Shown here: piece after piece, positions 28,186 to 35,531 of the stretch
Numbering within the stretch: position 1 is the stretch's first letter
Layout of the letters: every line of letters starts with the position of its first letter
Source: an uncultured Actinomycetes bacterium
Lineage (GTDB): Bacteria; Actinomycetota; Actinomycetes; Nanopelagicales; Nanopelagicaceae
NCBI GenBank assembly: GCA_903832395.1
Contig: CAILBF010000017.1
Span: 1 to 35,531, forward strand
DNA: 35,531 nucleotides
Reading direction: 5' to 3'
Notes under the pieces: generated by a model
Seen by the model: the letters and a program-made list of their open reading frames with translations, nothing else
Database searches by the model: none
Told to the model about the DNA's origin: nothing
Made by a program: the position numbers and the translations under genes

Positions 28186-29794
28186 TTTGGTTAGCGCAGC
28201 TATCTACTGAAGGCTTGGGAGTTGGCGTCGTTGTTGGCTTTGGAGTTGTAGTTGGTAATGGTGCCGGACCTTGAACCACGGTGAAACTTACAGGTTGACT
28301 GCTTTGAGCGTGCGTTCCAGATACATCGTTGAATTGAATTTTCCCCGCGTAAGTTCCAACTGGTAAACCTTTAACCGACAGTGTCCAAGTTCCACTTGTG
28401 GCACGGACCTGGGTTTGCGTTGGTTTTGGACTCGGCGTACTGATCGCATCAAAGACCAACTTAACACCACCGGTTACAACAGGCGTTGAGTCTGGACGCG
28501 CAACACTTACATTGAAAGAAACAACATTGCTTGTAGTTGGCACTGATTGTTTTTCAATCGTTAAGACAGTGGGTTCATTGATTGGCATTAAATCGACTTG
28601 TGCTGGTACCCAACTTCCCGCAACTAAACCCATAAATGCTTGGGCATCGCCTCTAAAAACGCTCAAGTCCAAACGCGCACCTGGAACGCCATATTTTGGG
28701 GCGATTCCGCAGGATGTGTACTGCCACATTGTCCATTGCGTGGCGCATGCAGCACTGGTCCATGAGTGCACATAACAACCTCCAGCTTTTAATCCAGGTT
28801 GATTGAGGGGATCTGCGGGATCGATTGCGTATTGCGCTAGCCAGAGTGGGTATTGAGTTAGCTCAGTAGTTCGCTGCATAGAGCCCTCGAGAAAACTAGA
28901 GTAGGAGTACACCATAGGAGTTTTGCCCGTCTTGGCTTTCAAAATGCCCAGAAAAGTTGTTGCCCAAAGCGTTACTTCGCTTTGTGAAGCATTCTTAAGG
29001 CACGTTCCACTGCTCGATACACGAACGCACTTATTCTCAAGATCTAATGCATACGGTAAATCTCGTTCGGTGTATCCACCGATTGAGGCGAGCCTCCATA
29101 TTACTTTTTGAGCCTGGGCAGTTGCATCTTGAATTATCGCCGCATCTCCAGTGACATCGGGCAAAGTCGCATAATGATAAAAGCCGGTATAAATTCCAGC
29201 GGCCTGTGCGGCACTGTGGTCCATGACTAAGTATTTCAACGCGAGCACATCGGCAGCATCTTTCGTATCTGATGCCTTAATCATGACAAATCGAACGCCT
29301 GCGTTATACATTTTTGCAAAATCAATTAGCTTGTCATTTGGATGTTGCCATCGGCTAATGTCGGCGCCATGAATTCGCCCGCCCGGACCAAACTGACCTA
29401 CGACCATGGCTGGATCAGTCTCAGATATTTGGACTATCTGTTTAATAGTTATAGTCCGGGTTGGAGAGTAAATCTTTTTCCCGTTAGATAGCGCACTTGC
29501 GCGGTAAGAAACTTTGGCGTTTAAGGCCGTTGCAAGAGCAGAGAGTTTCCACGTTCCAGCTTTGGCCGTCTTGGTTTTGAATAGAGTCGATTTCCATTTT
29601 CCAGCCGTGTTTATTTGAATCGATACTGCAACTCCCGATTTAGCGGGTTTGATAGTTCCGTAGAAAGTTATGAGTGCCTCACTTGCCGAAGGTGTTTGGC
29701 GCACAGTCAGGGAGAGTTGGGTGGTCGAAGCTGCAGTGCTTGGTACGCCAAAAGCTAATAGGGCAAGGGCAATGACAATGGCACGAAACTTCAT
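28175..29794 (-). CDS. secreted GH25 lysozyme-like muramidase with flanking Ig-like domains
   Basis: It probably cleaves the beta-1,4 bond between N-acetylmuramic acid and N-acetylglucosamine in peptidoglycan. The 539-aa protein has a signal peptide (residues 1-22, MKFRAIVIALALLAFGVPS), a beta-rich Ig-like N-domain (about 28-120), and the GH25 barrel (about 140-390) with HGADISRWQ (D145), MIKASD, GFYHYAT and the catalytic DxE, D251-E253. A second Ig-like domain (about 400-505) follows, then a Pro/Thr-rich tail (PLPTTTPKPTTTPTPKPS) ending in SCANQIKN. It could act in wall turnover or against other cells. It shares an ATGA overlap with the small gene upstream and ends 11 nt inside glpD. No phage genes are nearby. 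Confidence 0.88.
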   Translation of the reverse strand: MKFRAIVIALALLAFGVPSTAASTTQLSLTVRQTPSASEALITFYGTIKPAKSGVAVSIQINTAGKWKSTLFKTKTAKAGTWKLSALATALNAKVSYRASALSNGKKIYSPTRTITIKQIVQISETDPAMVVGQFGPGGRIHGADISRWQHPNDKLIDFAKMYNAGVRFVMIKASDTKDAADVLALKYLVMDHSAAQAAGIYTGFYHYATLPDVTGDAAIIQDATAQAQKVIWRLASIGGYTERDLPYALDLENKCVRVSSSGTCLKNASQSEVTLWATTFLGILKAKTGKTPMVYSYSSFLEGSMQRTTELTQYPLWLAQYAIDPADPLNQPGLKAGGCYVHSWTSAACATQWTMWQYTSCGIAPKYGVPGARLDLSVFRGDAQAFMGLVAGSWVPAQVDLMPINEPTVLTIEKQSVPTTSNVVSFNVSVARPDSTPVVTGGVKLVFDAISTPSPKPTQTQVRATSGTWTLSVKGLPVGTYAGKIQFNDVSGTHAQSSQPVSFTVVQGPAPLPTTTPKPTTTPTPKPSVDSCANQIKN

Positions 29795-30048
29795 CGCTCT
29801 GCTATCTCTACGTCGAGCCCCAAGAGTTCCAGGATGGTTGACTGGAGTAGACGGAGTTGTTTTACACGAGTTTGTGAGTATTCGTGAGCAGAGCCCAGCT
29901 TTCTGGAGTCGGAGAAGTCCAGGGTTAGCACCTTGCCATCGAAATCTGCCAAACGGGCATCAAAGAAAGCGAGCCACGTGACACGATCTTTCGCCAAAAG
30001 CGCATCGAGAACCTCGTTCCAGCGATTGCGAATCTGACTTAGCTCCAT
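29791..30048 (-). CDS. small protein resembling a DnaX (DNA polymerase III tau) accessory domain
   Basis: The 85-aa protein (begins MELSQIRNRWNEVLDALLAK) has the pattern RWxxVLDALxxxxRxTWxxxxxARxxDxDGxxLTLxF ... LLGLDVEIAE. From memory this matches a domain in the C-terminal part of actinobacterial DnaX, which ends LTEVLGVDWRIE. Here it stands alone, without the ATPase or other DnaX parts. It may bind DNA polymerase III parts, or be a diverged orphan with another role. The ATGA overlap couples it to the GH25 gene downstream. Its -10 box (TAAAGT) ends 8 nt before the ATG. Homology is a pattern judgement and not computed. Confidence 0.6.
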   Translation of the reverse strand: MELSQIRNRWNEVLDALLAKDRVTWLAFFDARLADFDGKVLTLDFSDSRKLGSAHEYSQTRVKQLRLLQSTILELLGLDVEIAER

Positions 30049-30056
30049 AGTCGAGA

Positions 30057-30062
30057 ACTTTA
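30057..30062 (-). promoter_or_regulatory. -10 element of the DnaX-domain-like gene
   Basis: On the minus strand TAAAGT (30062-30057) ends 8 nt before the ATG (30048). Transcription would start 0-2 nt before the start codon, leaving no room for a Shine-Dalgarno. Confidence 0.45.
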
Positions 30063-30088
30063 CTCGTGTTGTAGCCCTGCCTTATGCC

Positions 30089-30757
30089 TTAGTGGTGAGG
30101 CGCGCCTAACCACTTGTAATACTCATTTACTAATTGGACACGTTGATTCTTGTTACGGTCGGGTTGAATATTAAATTCCTGAGCAACTCTAGAGATTATT
30201 TGTTCCACAGCCTTCTCACTAACATATCTCAGCCGCCCAATATGGGCATTAGTTGCGCCATCAGCAACCAGTCGCAACGTCTGGACTTGGATATCGGTGA
30301 GTTGAACGAGTAATCCACATAGTGATTTCTCTTCGATGCTGACACTTCCATTTATCCATGCAACTTTCTGATTCTCATCGGCGGCCACTTTAGATTCTTC
30401 AATTGCTGAACACAGAACCAAGAGGTCGGTAGCAGATTTTTTGAGAATAACTTTTGTACCCGCTGGAATATCAATATTTCTCTCACCTAGAAGACGAACG
30501 TCTGAGCAGCTTTCCAAAATAACTATCCCGACATCTGGTTTTGATTTGCGGAGGTTGATTGCAATCTTAATCGCTGAAATCCCGGCGATATGCATATCAA
30601 TAAGCACTACATCTGGCTGTAACCTTTGCAAAAGATTAAGTGCAACATTTTCACTTCGTGCCTCGCCAATAATGTCCATCTCATGCAAGCGAAGTGCGGG
30701 GACTAAAGTCGAGAGTTCGAAACCATCATCAACGACGACTAAAACTCGTTCATTCAT
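30089..30757 (-). CDS. orphan response regulator with LuxR-type HTH
   Basis: A DNA-binding response regulator. The 222-aa protein has a receiver domain (about 1-125) with the acidic pair in VVVDDG, the phospho-acceptor Asp in VVLIDMH and the Lys in VILKKS. A linker follows, then a LuxR/NarL-type helix-turn-helix (about 150-215: LTDIQVQTLRLVADGATNAHIG, VSEKAVEQIISRVAQEF). The usual E of the LuxR LTxRExEVL motif is replaced by Q. No histidine kinase gene lies next to it, so its signal is unknown. The ATG lies 6 nt after a TACCCT -10 box on the minus strand (leaderless). Located between the GH25 block and the nnrD-like gene. Confidence 0.85.
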   Translation of the reverse strand: MNERVLVVVDDGFELSTLVPALRLHEMDIIGEARSENVALNLLQRLQPDVVLIDMHIAGISAIKIAINLRKSKPDVGIVILESCSDVRLLGERNIDIPAGTKVILKKSATDLLVLCSAIEESKVAADENQKVAWINGSVSIEEKSLCGLLVQLTDIQVQTLRLVADGATNAHIGRLRYVSEKAVEQIISRVAQEFNIQPDRNKNQRVQLVNEYYKWLGAPHH

Positions 30758-30763
30758 AAAAAA

Positions 30764-30769
30764 AGGGTA
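30764..30769 (-). promoter_or_regulatory. -10 element of the response regulator gene
   Basis: On the minus strand TACCCT (30769-30764) ends 6 nt before the ATG (30757), with a six-T spacer and no Shine-Dalgarno. This is a leaderless promoter. Confidence 0.6.
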
Positions 30770-30804
30770 ACAAAAAAGGTAGTGGTTACCCCTAGCCCGA
30801 GAAT

Positions 30805-31659
30805 TTAATCTAGCAATTGAGAGATGGCACCAGAGATCTCTATAACTATCATCTCCGCTGAGATAGGGCCTCCCCTAGAGGCAAACTTCGCTGCTTGTGC
30901 ATGTATGAATGCACCTGTTGCGGCCACGCGGGCCAGATGATTTACATCATTTAATATTTCAATTGAATTTGTGGCAACTAAGGCACCAATGATTCCAGCC
31001 AGCACATCACCAGAACCGGCCGTTGCAAGCCAAGGAGTTGCAACGGGAAGCTCAATAAGAAGTTGGTCATTGGCGACGTATGTTCGAGAGCCTTTTAACA
31101 GAACGGCAACACCCAAAGTAGAGGCTGCAACCTGGACCCATTTTTTTGGATCGGCTTCAATCGACTCAACGGAAACGGGAACTCCGCGAGCGGTCAGTAG
31201 AACTGATAGCTCACCGCTGTGGGGGAGGATAAGCGTTGGTTGTTCTAGGGAGCCGGCTAAATACAGTGCTCCGGCATCTAAAACAGTTGGTACTGACTGC
31301 AATTTTGCTAACTTAAACCATCGATGACGAAGCCATGTTGAGATGTCTGAATACTTTTTTGCAGGAATACCAGAGCCGATTAGCCACCCTGAAACTTTTC
31401 CCGGCTGAACGACTGCAGAAGGTGTTGTGTGCAGGACCAAGTGAGCCAGTCCGGATGAGCTATGAAAGCGAATCATACCGATACCGGTTGCTGCTGCAGC
31501 CGAAGTTGTTAGTACCGATGCGCCTGGGTATTGCGCCGAACCAGTAATGATTCCAATTACGCCGCGCGAATATTTATGATCTAAATCTGATGGGACAACG
31601 ATGCAACGCTGGGCATCGCGGGAACTCCATTTTTTAATTGCGCGTGTTATTTCAGCCAT
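30805..31659 (-). CDS. nnrD: ADP-dependent (S)-NAD(P)H-hydrate dehydratase
   Basis: It repairs damaged NAD(P)H by dehydrating NAD(P)H-hydrate, using ADP or ATP. The 284-aa ribokinase-like protein shows GVIGIITGSAQYPGASVLT at the N-terminus, WLIGSGIP, VPTVLDAGALYLA, LILPHSGELSVLL, VLLKGSRTYVA and the anion-hole/nucleotide motif WLATAGSGDVLAGIIGALVA. The YjeF_N epimerase domain that is often fused upstream is absent, so the epimerase must be elsewhere. A CATAGT hexamer (31670-31665, minus strand) ends 5 nt before the ATG, a poor leaderless-type match. Confidence 0.92.
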   Translation of the reverse strand: MAEITRAIKKWSSRDAQRCIVVPSDLDHKYSRGVIGIITGSAQYPGASVLTTSAAAATGIGMIRFHSSSGLAHLVLHTTPSAVVQPGKVSGWLIGSGIPAKKYSDISTWLRHRWFKLAKLQSVPTVLDAGALYLAGSLEQPTLILPHSGELSVLLTARGVPVSVESIEADPKKWVQVAASTLGVAVLLKGSRTYVANDQLLIELPVATPWLATAGSGDVLAGIIGALVATNSIEILNDVNHLARVAATGAFIHAQAAKFASRGGPISAEMIVIEISGAISQLLD

Positions 31660-31664
31660 GGGTA

Positions 31665-31670
31665 ACTATG
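31665..31670 (-). promoter_or_regulatory. weak -10 element of the nnrD-like gene
   Basis: On the minus strand CATAGT (31670-31665) ends 5 nt before the ATG (31659). It departs from TANNNT at the first base and the spacing is 1 nt short, so confidence is low. Confidence 0.3.
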
Positions 31671-31735
31671 GCATGAAATGAGTAATGAGTGATAACCCTT
31701 CAAAACCCGTACTTAGATTCATCGAAAGTGAGCCT

Positions 31736-31825
31736 ATGTTAAAACGGAGGTCTGACGTCACACTCGGCACCATCATGAGCGCGCGATTACGCGAGTATGC
31801 TAAAAAAATGGAGGGGAGAATATGA
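31736..31825 (+). CDS. putative 29-aa small ORF overlapping the mgtA start
   Basis: A short ORF begins MLKRRSDVTLG, includes MSARLREYAKKMEG and ends in GRI with a TGA that overlaps the mgtA ATG (ATGA, 31822-31825). The peptide is basic and could form an amphipathic helix; it has no membrane segment. The overlap suggests translational coupling. Leader peptides regulate Mg2+ transporter genes in enterobacteria, but this one has no Pro/Asp/Glu run and no resemblance to MgtL. A TAGATT (31714-31719) could be the promoter -10 box, giving a leader of about 10 nt. Coding status rests on position alone. Confidence 0.35.
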   Translation: MLKRRSDVTLGTIMSARLREYAKKMEGRI

Positions 31826-34305
31826 GCGTTTCAGAGCCGATTCCTAATAATCTAATTGAAAGTATCAATGTAGGACTTAGTTCGAAAGAAGCAAATCGAC
31901 GATTAAAAGAAAATGGCCCGAACTCTATTTCTAATAGATCCGAAAATTCAGCTCTCCGACTCTTCCTAAGACAGTTTAAAAGCCCAATAATTCTGATTCT
32001 TTTTGGCGCGACTTTCATCTCTATGTTCGCCGGCGATATTACTGATGGCGTAATAATCTTGGCAATAATAATTCCCAGTGGCGCTTTAGGTTTTTGGCAG
32101 GAATATAGGGCGGGCAAGACGATGGCTGGATTGATCAGCCAAGTTGAAGTTCATGTCGAAACCTTCCGCGACTGTAAGGAGATCTCAGTTCCCATTACCG
32201 AAATTGTTATCGGAGATCTTGTAATTTTGCGAGCCGGAGATTTAGTTCCAGCTGATATGCAAGTTATAAAGGCTGATTCACTTATGGTTGATGAGTCAGT
32301 GATAACAGGCGAGTCATTTCCTCGCGAGAAGACAGTGGGAGAGATTGATAGCCGAAAGCCCTTGGCTGAGAGAACCGGTGAACTCTTTTCCGGGACTCAC
32401 GTTGTCAGCGGGATCGGGCAGGGGTTGGTCGTTAAGACTGGGGTAGCAACTGAGTTCGGGGTTTTATCTAAGGAGATTGCCACTAAAGATGTTGTGACGG
32501 GTTTTGAGCGAGGAACGACTGCATTTGGCATGCTCTTGTTTCATTCGATGATGGGATTGGTATCAACGCTTTTTATTATAAATATGATTTTACACCGACC
32601 TATTCTCGATTCACTTCTTTTCTCACTCGCGCTGGCCGTTGGGTTAACTCCACAACTCTTGCCGGTAATTATTTCGGTCTCCCTCTCTGCTGGCGCACGC
32701 CGCATGGCGCAGCGGAAAGTCTTAGTAAAACGCTTAGATGCTATTGAAGACTTCGGCGTGATGTCGATTCTCTGCACGGATAAGACCGGCACAATCACAA
32801 AAGGAGTTGTCAGTCTGGATGAGGCTCTGGACACTTCAGGAGAGCAAAGCGAGAGCGTCCTTCGATTGGCCTTTCTAAATGCGAGCCTTCAGAAAGGCTT
32901 CGTTAATCCACTCGATGCCGCCATAATCGAATCCGTCGCTGACAAATTTTCGGTAGCCCCAAAACTGCTCGGTGAGGTTCCCTACGATTTTCAGCGCAGG
33001 GCTCTAAGCATTCTGATCGCAGATCCTGAGCCAACCATGATTACTAAGGGTTCCTTCGATCGCATTATGTCCGTCTGTGCCACTGCTCGAAGTGGAGATA
33101 CACGCATCCCAATGGGGCAAGCGCAGCAAAGCCTCGTAGCGAAATTCACCGAACTGAGTGCACAAGGCAATCGTGTTCTAGCAATTTCCACAAAGATTAT
33201 GCCTTCGGTCGATTTGATAAACGTCAATGATGAGTGTGAAATGGTTTTTGAGGGTCTTCTTGTTTTCATGGATCCGCCCAAGGCCGATGCTTCCGCTGCA
33301 ATAGCTGAGCTGGCCGACCTTGGAATCGAACTATATTTAATCACTGGTGATAATGCCTTGGTTGCTCAATCAATTTCCAAACAAGTGGGCCTTAACGCAG
33401 ACGTTGTGATCTCTGGCAAAGAGATCTCTAACATGAGTGAGAGCCAACTAGTACTGCGTGCAAAGAACTGTCGCATCTTTGCCGAAGTCGATCCGATACA
33501 AAAAGAGCGCATCGTGCAGGCGCTTCGCAGCACTGGGGCAACGGTTGGCTACTTCGGCGATGGAATAAATGATGCCGCATCCTTACACGCCGCCGACGTA
33601 GGAATATCGGTTGATACCGCCACTGATGTTGCCAAAAGCGTGGCTTCAATTGTTTTACTTGATAAAGATTTGGCCGTGATAGCTGAAGGAATCCGTCTTG
33701 GACGTCGCACTTTTGTAAATACTATGAAATATGTCCGCGTTGGTGTTAGCGCCGCATTCGGCAATGTTTTTTCCATGGCGGTTGCCGATATTTTCCTCCC
33801 GTTTTTACCCTTATTGCCAATGCAGATCCTGCTTCTAAACTTTATGACGGATTTTCCGGCAGTGACAATCGCTGGTGACGTTGTCGATTCTGAGCGCTTA
33901 GTTCACCCAAGCGTGTGGGATATCAAGGCGATACGTAAGTTCATGATCTCTTTCGGTCTGCTCAGTTCAGTTTTTGATATCTTAACTTTTCTTGTTCTAC
34001 GCTTGGGTTTCCATGCCGATGCGCAGCTCTTTAGGGCTGGCTGGTTTGTGGAGTCAACCTTGACCGAACTTTCGGTGATGATGGTTTTGCGAACAAATCG
34101 GCGATTCTGGCAAAGCAGACCAGGCAAAGGCTTATTGTGGAGCAGCGTTATTTTGACTGCACTGACTTTATCCATCACTTATCTACCCATAAATTCACTA
34201 TTGGGGCTAAAACCACTGCCATTGACATTGATGGCGACCCTTCTAGTCCTTATTGCCGTGTACATATGCCTCAATGAAGTAGCTAAAAAATACTGGATGC
34301 CATAG
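31822..34305 (+). CDS. mgtA: magnesium-translocating P-type ATPase (P3B)
   Basis: An inner-membrane pump that imports Mg2+ at the cost of ATP. The 827-aa protein follows the P3B pattern: an N-terminal cytosolic segment and first TM pair (about 50-90), actuator domain with TGES (VDESVITGESFPRE), the TM4 motif GLTPQLLPVIISVSLS, phosphorylation loop CTDKTGTITKG with D320, nucleotide-binding domain, hinge GDGINDAASLHAADVGISVD, and the C-terminal helices starting RRTFVNTMKYVRVG. The match to MgtA/MgtB in TM4 and in RKVLVKRLDAIEDFGVMSILCTDKTG distinguishes it from Ca2+ and heavy-metal pumps. GGAGGGGAG gives a strong ribosome site. It follows a coupled small ORF and precedes a class I aldolase by 16 nt. 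Confidence 0.93.
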   Translation: MSVSEPIPNNLIESINVGLSSKEANRRLKENGPNSISNRSENSALRLFLRQFKSPIILILFGATFISMFAGDITDGVIILAIIIPSGALGFWQEYRAGKTMAGLISQVEVHVETFRDCKEISVPITEIVIGDLVILRAGDLVPADMQVIKADSLMVDESVITGESFPREKTVGEIDSRKPLAERTGELFSGTHVVSGIGQGLVVKTGVATEFGVLSKEIATKDVVTGFERGTTAFGMLLFHSMMGLVSTLFIINMILHRPILDSLLFSLALAVGLTPQLLPVIISVSLSAGARRMAQRKVLVKRLDAIEDFGVMSILCTDKTGTITKGVVSLDEALDTSGEQSESVLRLAFLNASLQKGFVNPLDAAIIESVADKFSVAPKLLGEVPYDFQRRALSILIADPEPTMITKGSFDRIMSVCATARSGDTRIPMGQAQQSLVAKFTELSAQGNRVLAISTKIMPSVDLINVNDECEMVFEGLLVFMDPPKADASAAIAELADLGIELYLITGDNALVAQSISKQVGLNADVVISGKEISNMSESQLVLRAKNCRIFAEVDPIQKERIVQALRSTGATVGYFGDGINDAASLHAADVGISVDTATDVAKSVASIVLLDKDLAVIAEGIRLGRRTFVNTMKYVRVGVSAAFGNVFSMAVADIFLPFLPLLPMQILLLNFMTDFPAVTIAGDVVDSERLVHPSVWDIKAIRKFMISFGLLSSVFDILTFLVLRLGFHADAQLFRAGWFVESTLTELSVMMVLRTNRRFWQSRPGKGLLWSSVILTALTLSITYLPINSLLGLKPLPLTLMATLLVLIAVYICLNEVAKKYWMP

Positions 34306-34321
34306 AGATGAAGGAGCGAGA

Positions 34322-35209
34322 ATGAGCATGAATCAGTTTGAACGTATGAGCACAGGGCGAGGATTTATTGCCGCCCTTGATCAAAGTGGCGGGAGCACAC
34401 CCAAAGCTCTCAAACTCTATGGCGTTGAGGAGAGCGCATATTCAAATGAGGAGGAGATGTTTAATCTCGTTCATCAGATGCGGGCTCGGATTATGACAAG
34501 TGCGGTATTTACGAGTGCACGAATTCTGGGAGTGATCCTCTTTGAGGAGACTATGAAAAGGCAGATTGCGGGAGTAGGTAGCGCTGAGTATCTATGGTCA
34601 CACAAGGGCATAGTTCCCTTTTTGAAAATAGATAACGGTCTTCTCGCCGAAGTAAATGGTGCGCAGTTGATGAAACCAATCCCGCAACTCGAGGAGAGAT
34701 TACTTAGCGCCAAAAACCACAACGTCTTTGGCACCAAGATGCGCTCACTCATAAAGCTAGCTGATTCAATAGGAATTAAGGATTGCGTAAAGCAACAGTT
34801 CGAAATCGCAGCACAAGTTTTGGATAGTGGCTTGATGCCAATTTTAGAGCCAGAGATTGATATCAATAGTCCGGAAAAATCTGCAGCCGAAGCGATTTTA
34901 AAACGTGAGTTGATTGAGCATTTAAATGCGCTTGGATCAAAGAAAGTAATGCTGAAATTAACTCTGCCGGATACCGCCGGCTACTACACCGGACTAACCG
35001 CTCATCCTTCGGTCTTGCGCGTTGTCGCACTCTCTGGTGGATACTCGCGCGATCAGGCCAATGCGATTCTGGCCAAGAATCCAGATTTGATTGCCAGTTT
35101 TTCACGGGCATTGACGGAGGGCCTCAATAGCAAGCAGAGCGAAGACGAGTTCAATGAGTTACTCGATTTTTCCATCCAGAGTATTTATGAGGCTTCAGTT
35201 TTGAAGTAG
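34322..35209 (+). CDS. fda: class I fructose-bisphosphate aldolase
   Basis: It cleaves or forms fructose 1,6-bisphosphate through a Schiff base, without a metal ion. The 295-aa protein has the length and motifs of the bacterial Fda type: GRGFIAALDQSGGSTPKAL at the N-terminus, the region VPFLKIDNGL, MPILEPEIDI, and KVMLKLTLP with the Schiff-base lysine K212. AAGGAG lies 5 nt before the ATG. The gene is 16 nt after mgtA, so they probably share a transcript. Class II aldolases, usual in actinobacteria, need a divalent metal; none is in view here. Confidence 0.93.
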   Translation: MSMNQFERMSTGRGFIAALDQSGGSTPKALKLYGVEESAYSNEEEMFNLVHQMRARIMTSAVFTSARILGVILFEETMKRQIAGVGSAEYLWSHKGIVPFLKIDNGLLAEVNGAQLMKPIPQLEERLLSAKNHNVFGTKMRSLIKLADSIGIKDCVKQQFEIAAQVLDSGLMPILEPEIDINSPEKSAAEAILKRELIEHLNALGSKKVMLKLTLPDTAGYYTGLTAHPSVLRVVALSGGYSRDQANAILAKNPDLIASFSRALTEGLNSKQSEDEFNELLDFSIQSIYEASVLK

Positions 35210-35211
35210 TT

Positions 35212-35531
35212 TTACGACTGCTGATTAATCGACCAGAGTGTCCAGATGTGAGTGCGCACTGAACGTGGCTGCTTTAAAATCGTTGTAATTTGGAAAGCAA
35301 TATCTTCAGAGCGCAAGAAACTCGCCAGAATTGGTGTACCTGGAGTGCGACCGGCCCCTAAAGCAAACTCAGTCTCAGTTCCTGCAGGACATACAAGTGC
35401 AACGCGCACGCCTTTTTCGCGAAGTTCTCGATCTAGACCTCCAGCAAGTCCAACCTGTGCATGCTTAGTTCCGGCGTAAATAGATTCATCGCCGCCGCCA
35501 CGAAAACCTGCAACGGATGAGACGATCACAA
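35212..35531 (-). CDS. short-chain dehydrogenase/reductase, partial (3' part)
   Basis: The reading frame runs off the right edge, so the N-terminal Rossmann half is missing. The visible 106 codons contain IVSSVAGFRGGGDESIYAGTK, with the catalytic Ser and the YxxxK pair, followed by REKGVRVALVCPAGTETEF, the typical PG motif variant after the active site. These are classical SDR features; the substrate cannot be inferred. It converges on fda with a 2-nt gap between the stop codons. Confidence 0.85.
   Translation of the reverse strand, partial: VIVSSVAGFRGGGDESIYAGTKHAQVGLAGGLDRELREKGVRVALVCPAGTETEFALGAGRTPGTPILASFLRSEDIAFQITTILKQPRSVRTHIWTLWSINQQS

Noticed and set aside
28398-28775. 125-aa open frame on the plus strand inside the GH25 gene
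   Set aside because: Antisense to a well-supported gene, no family features, no promoter or ribosome site.
28175-29794. GH25 protein as a phage endolysin
   Set aside because: It has a signal peptide and Ig-like domains, and there are no holin, terminase or structural phage genes nearby.
31660-31821. Mg2+ riboswitch or MgtL-type leader before mgtA
   Set aside because: No resemblance to known Mg2+ riboswitch features and no Pro/acidic-rich leader; only the small coupled ORF is supported.

Overview
The window is a gene-dense, repeat-free piece of a chromosome that looks like a low-GC, streamlined actinobacterium. The protein types are actinobacterial: long two-domain NadE, the 571-aa LeuA type, an adenylylation-loop-free GlnA, a standalone NAD(P)H-hydrate dehydratase, and a recO-uppS-glyS-dusB-dgt-dnaG order. 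GC is moderate (48% in a 60-nt sample of leuA). No intergenic gap exceeds 200 nt, and several neighbouring genes overlap. These traits fit the freshwater acI / Nanopelagicales group, but that placement is inference. I see no insertion sequence, prophage or CRISPR array, and no stretch over 300 nt without a gene.

Layout. 25-2576: divergent cofactor genes panB and nadE. 2577-4203: a Cys-rich leader peptide, then cysK-cysE (cysteine synthesis). 4238-5551: glnA. 5580-7592: an AT-rich gene for a secreted HExxH metalloprotease-like protein. 7599-9457: leucine leader peptide, a foldable RNA element and leuA. 9480-10912: recO-uppS. 10945-11996: divergent ZIP transporter and ABM-like protein. 12060-18291: glyS-dusB-ydcF-like-dgt, then dnaG. 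18349-18420: tRNA-Asn. 18466-19639: a DoxX-Rieske fusion and an ACT-domain protein. 19620-28185: a carbohydrate block with galT-galE-galK, divergent alpha-galactosidase, glpK and divergent glpD. 28175-31659 (minus strand): GH25 lysozyme, a small DnaX-domain-like protein, an orphan response regulator and NAD(P)H-hydrate dehydratase. 31736-35209: a small ORF overlapping the start of a P3B-type Mg2+ ATPase gene, then a class I aldolase. The right edge holds the 3' part of an SDR gene.

Regulation. Twelve start codons, on both strands, lie exactly 6 or 7 nt downstream of a TANNNT -10 hexamer and lack a Shine-Dalgarno sequence, so these mRNAs should be leaderless. This includes two apparent attenuator peptides. 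One, before leuA, carries a run of three Leu codons and is followed by a hairpin whose loop can form a 6-bp pseudoknot with the sequence at the leader stop codon. The other, before cysK, ends in Cys/Ser codons and overlaps RNA with mutually exclusive pairings. The cysK leader is the best candidate here for something undescribed.

How the genes fit together. The carbohydrate block could take an alpha-galactoside, and specifically a galactosylglycerol, to galactose plus glycerol and then into central metabolism. The mgtA-aldolase pairing couples Mg2+ import to a metal-independent glycolytic enzyme.
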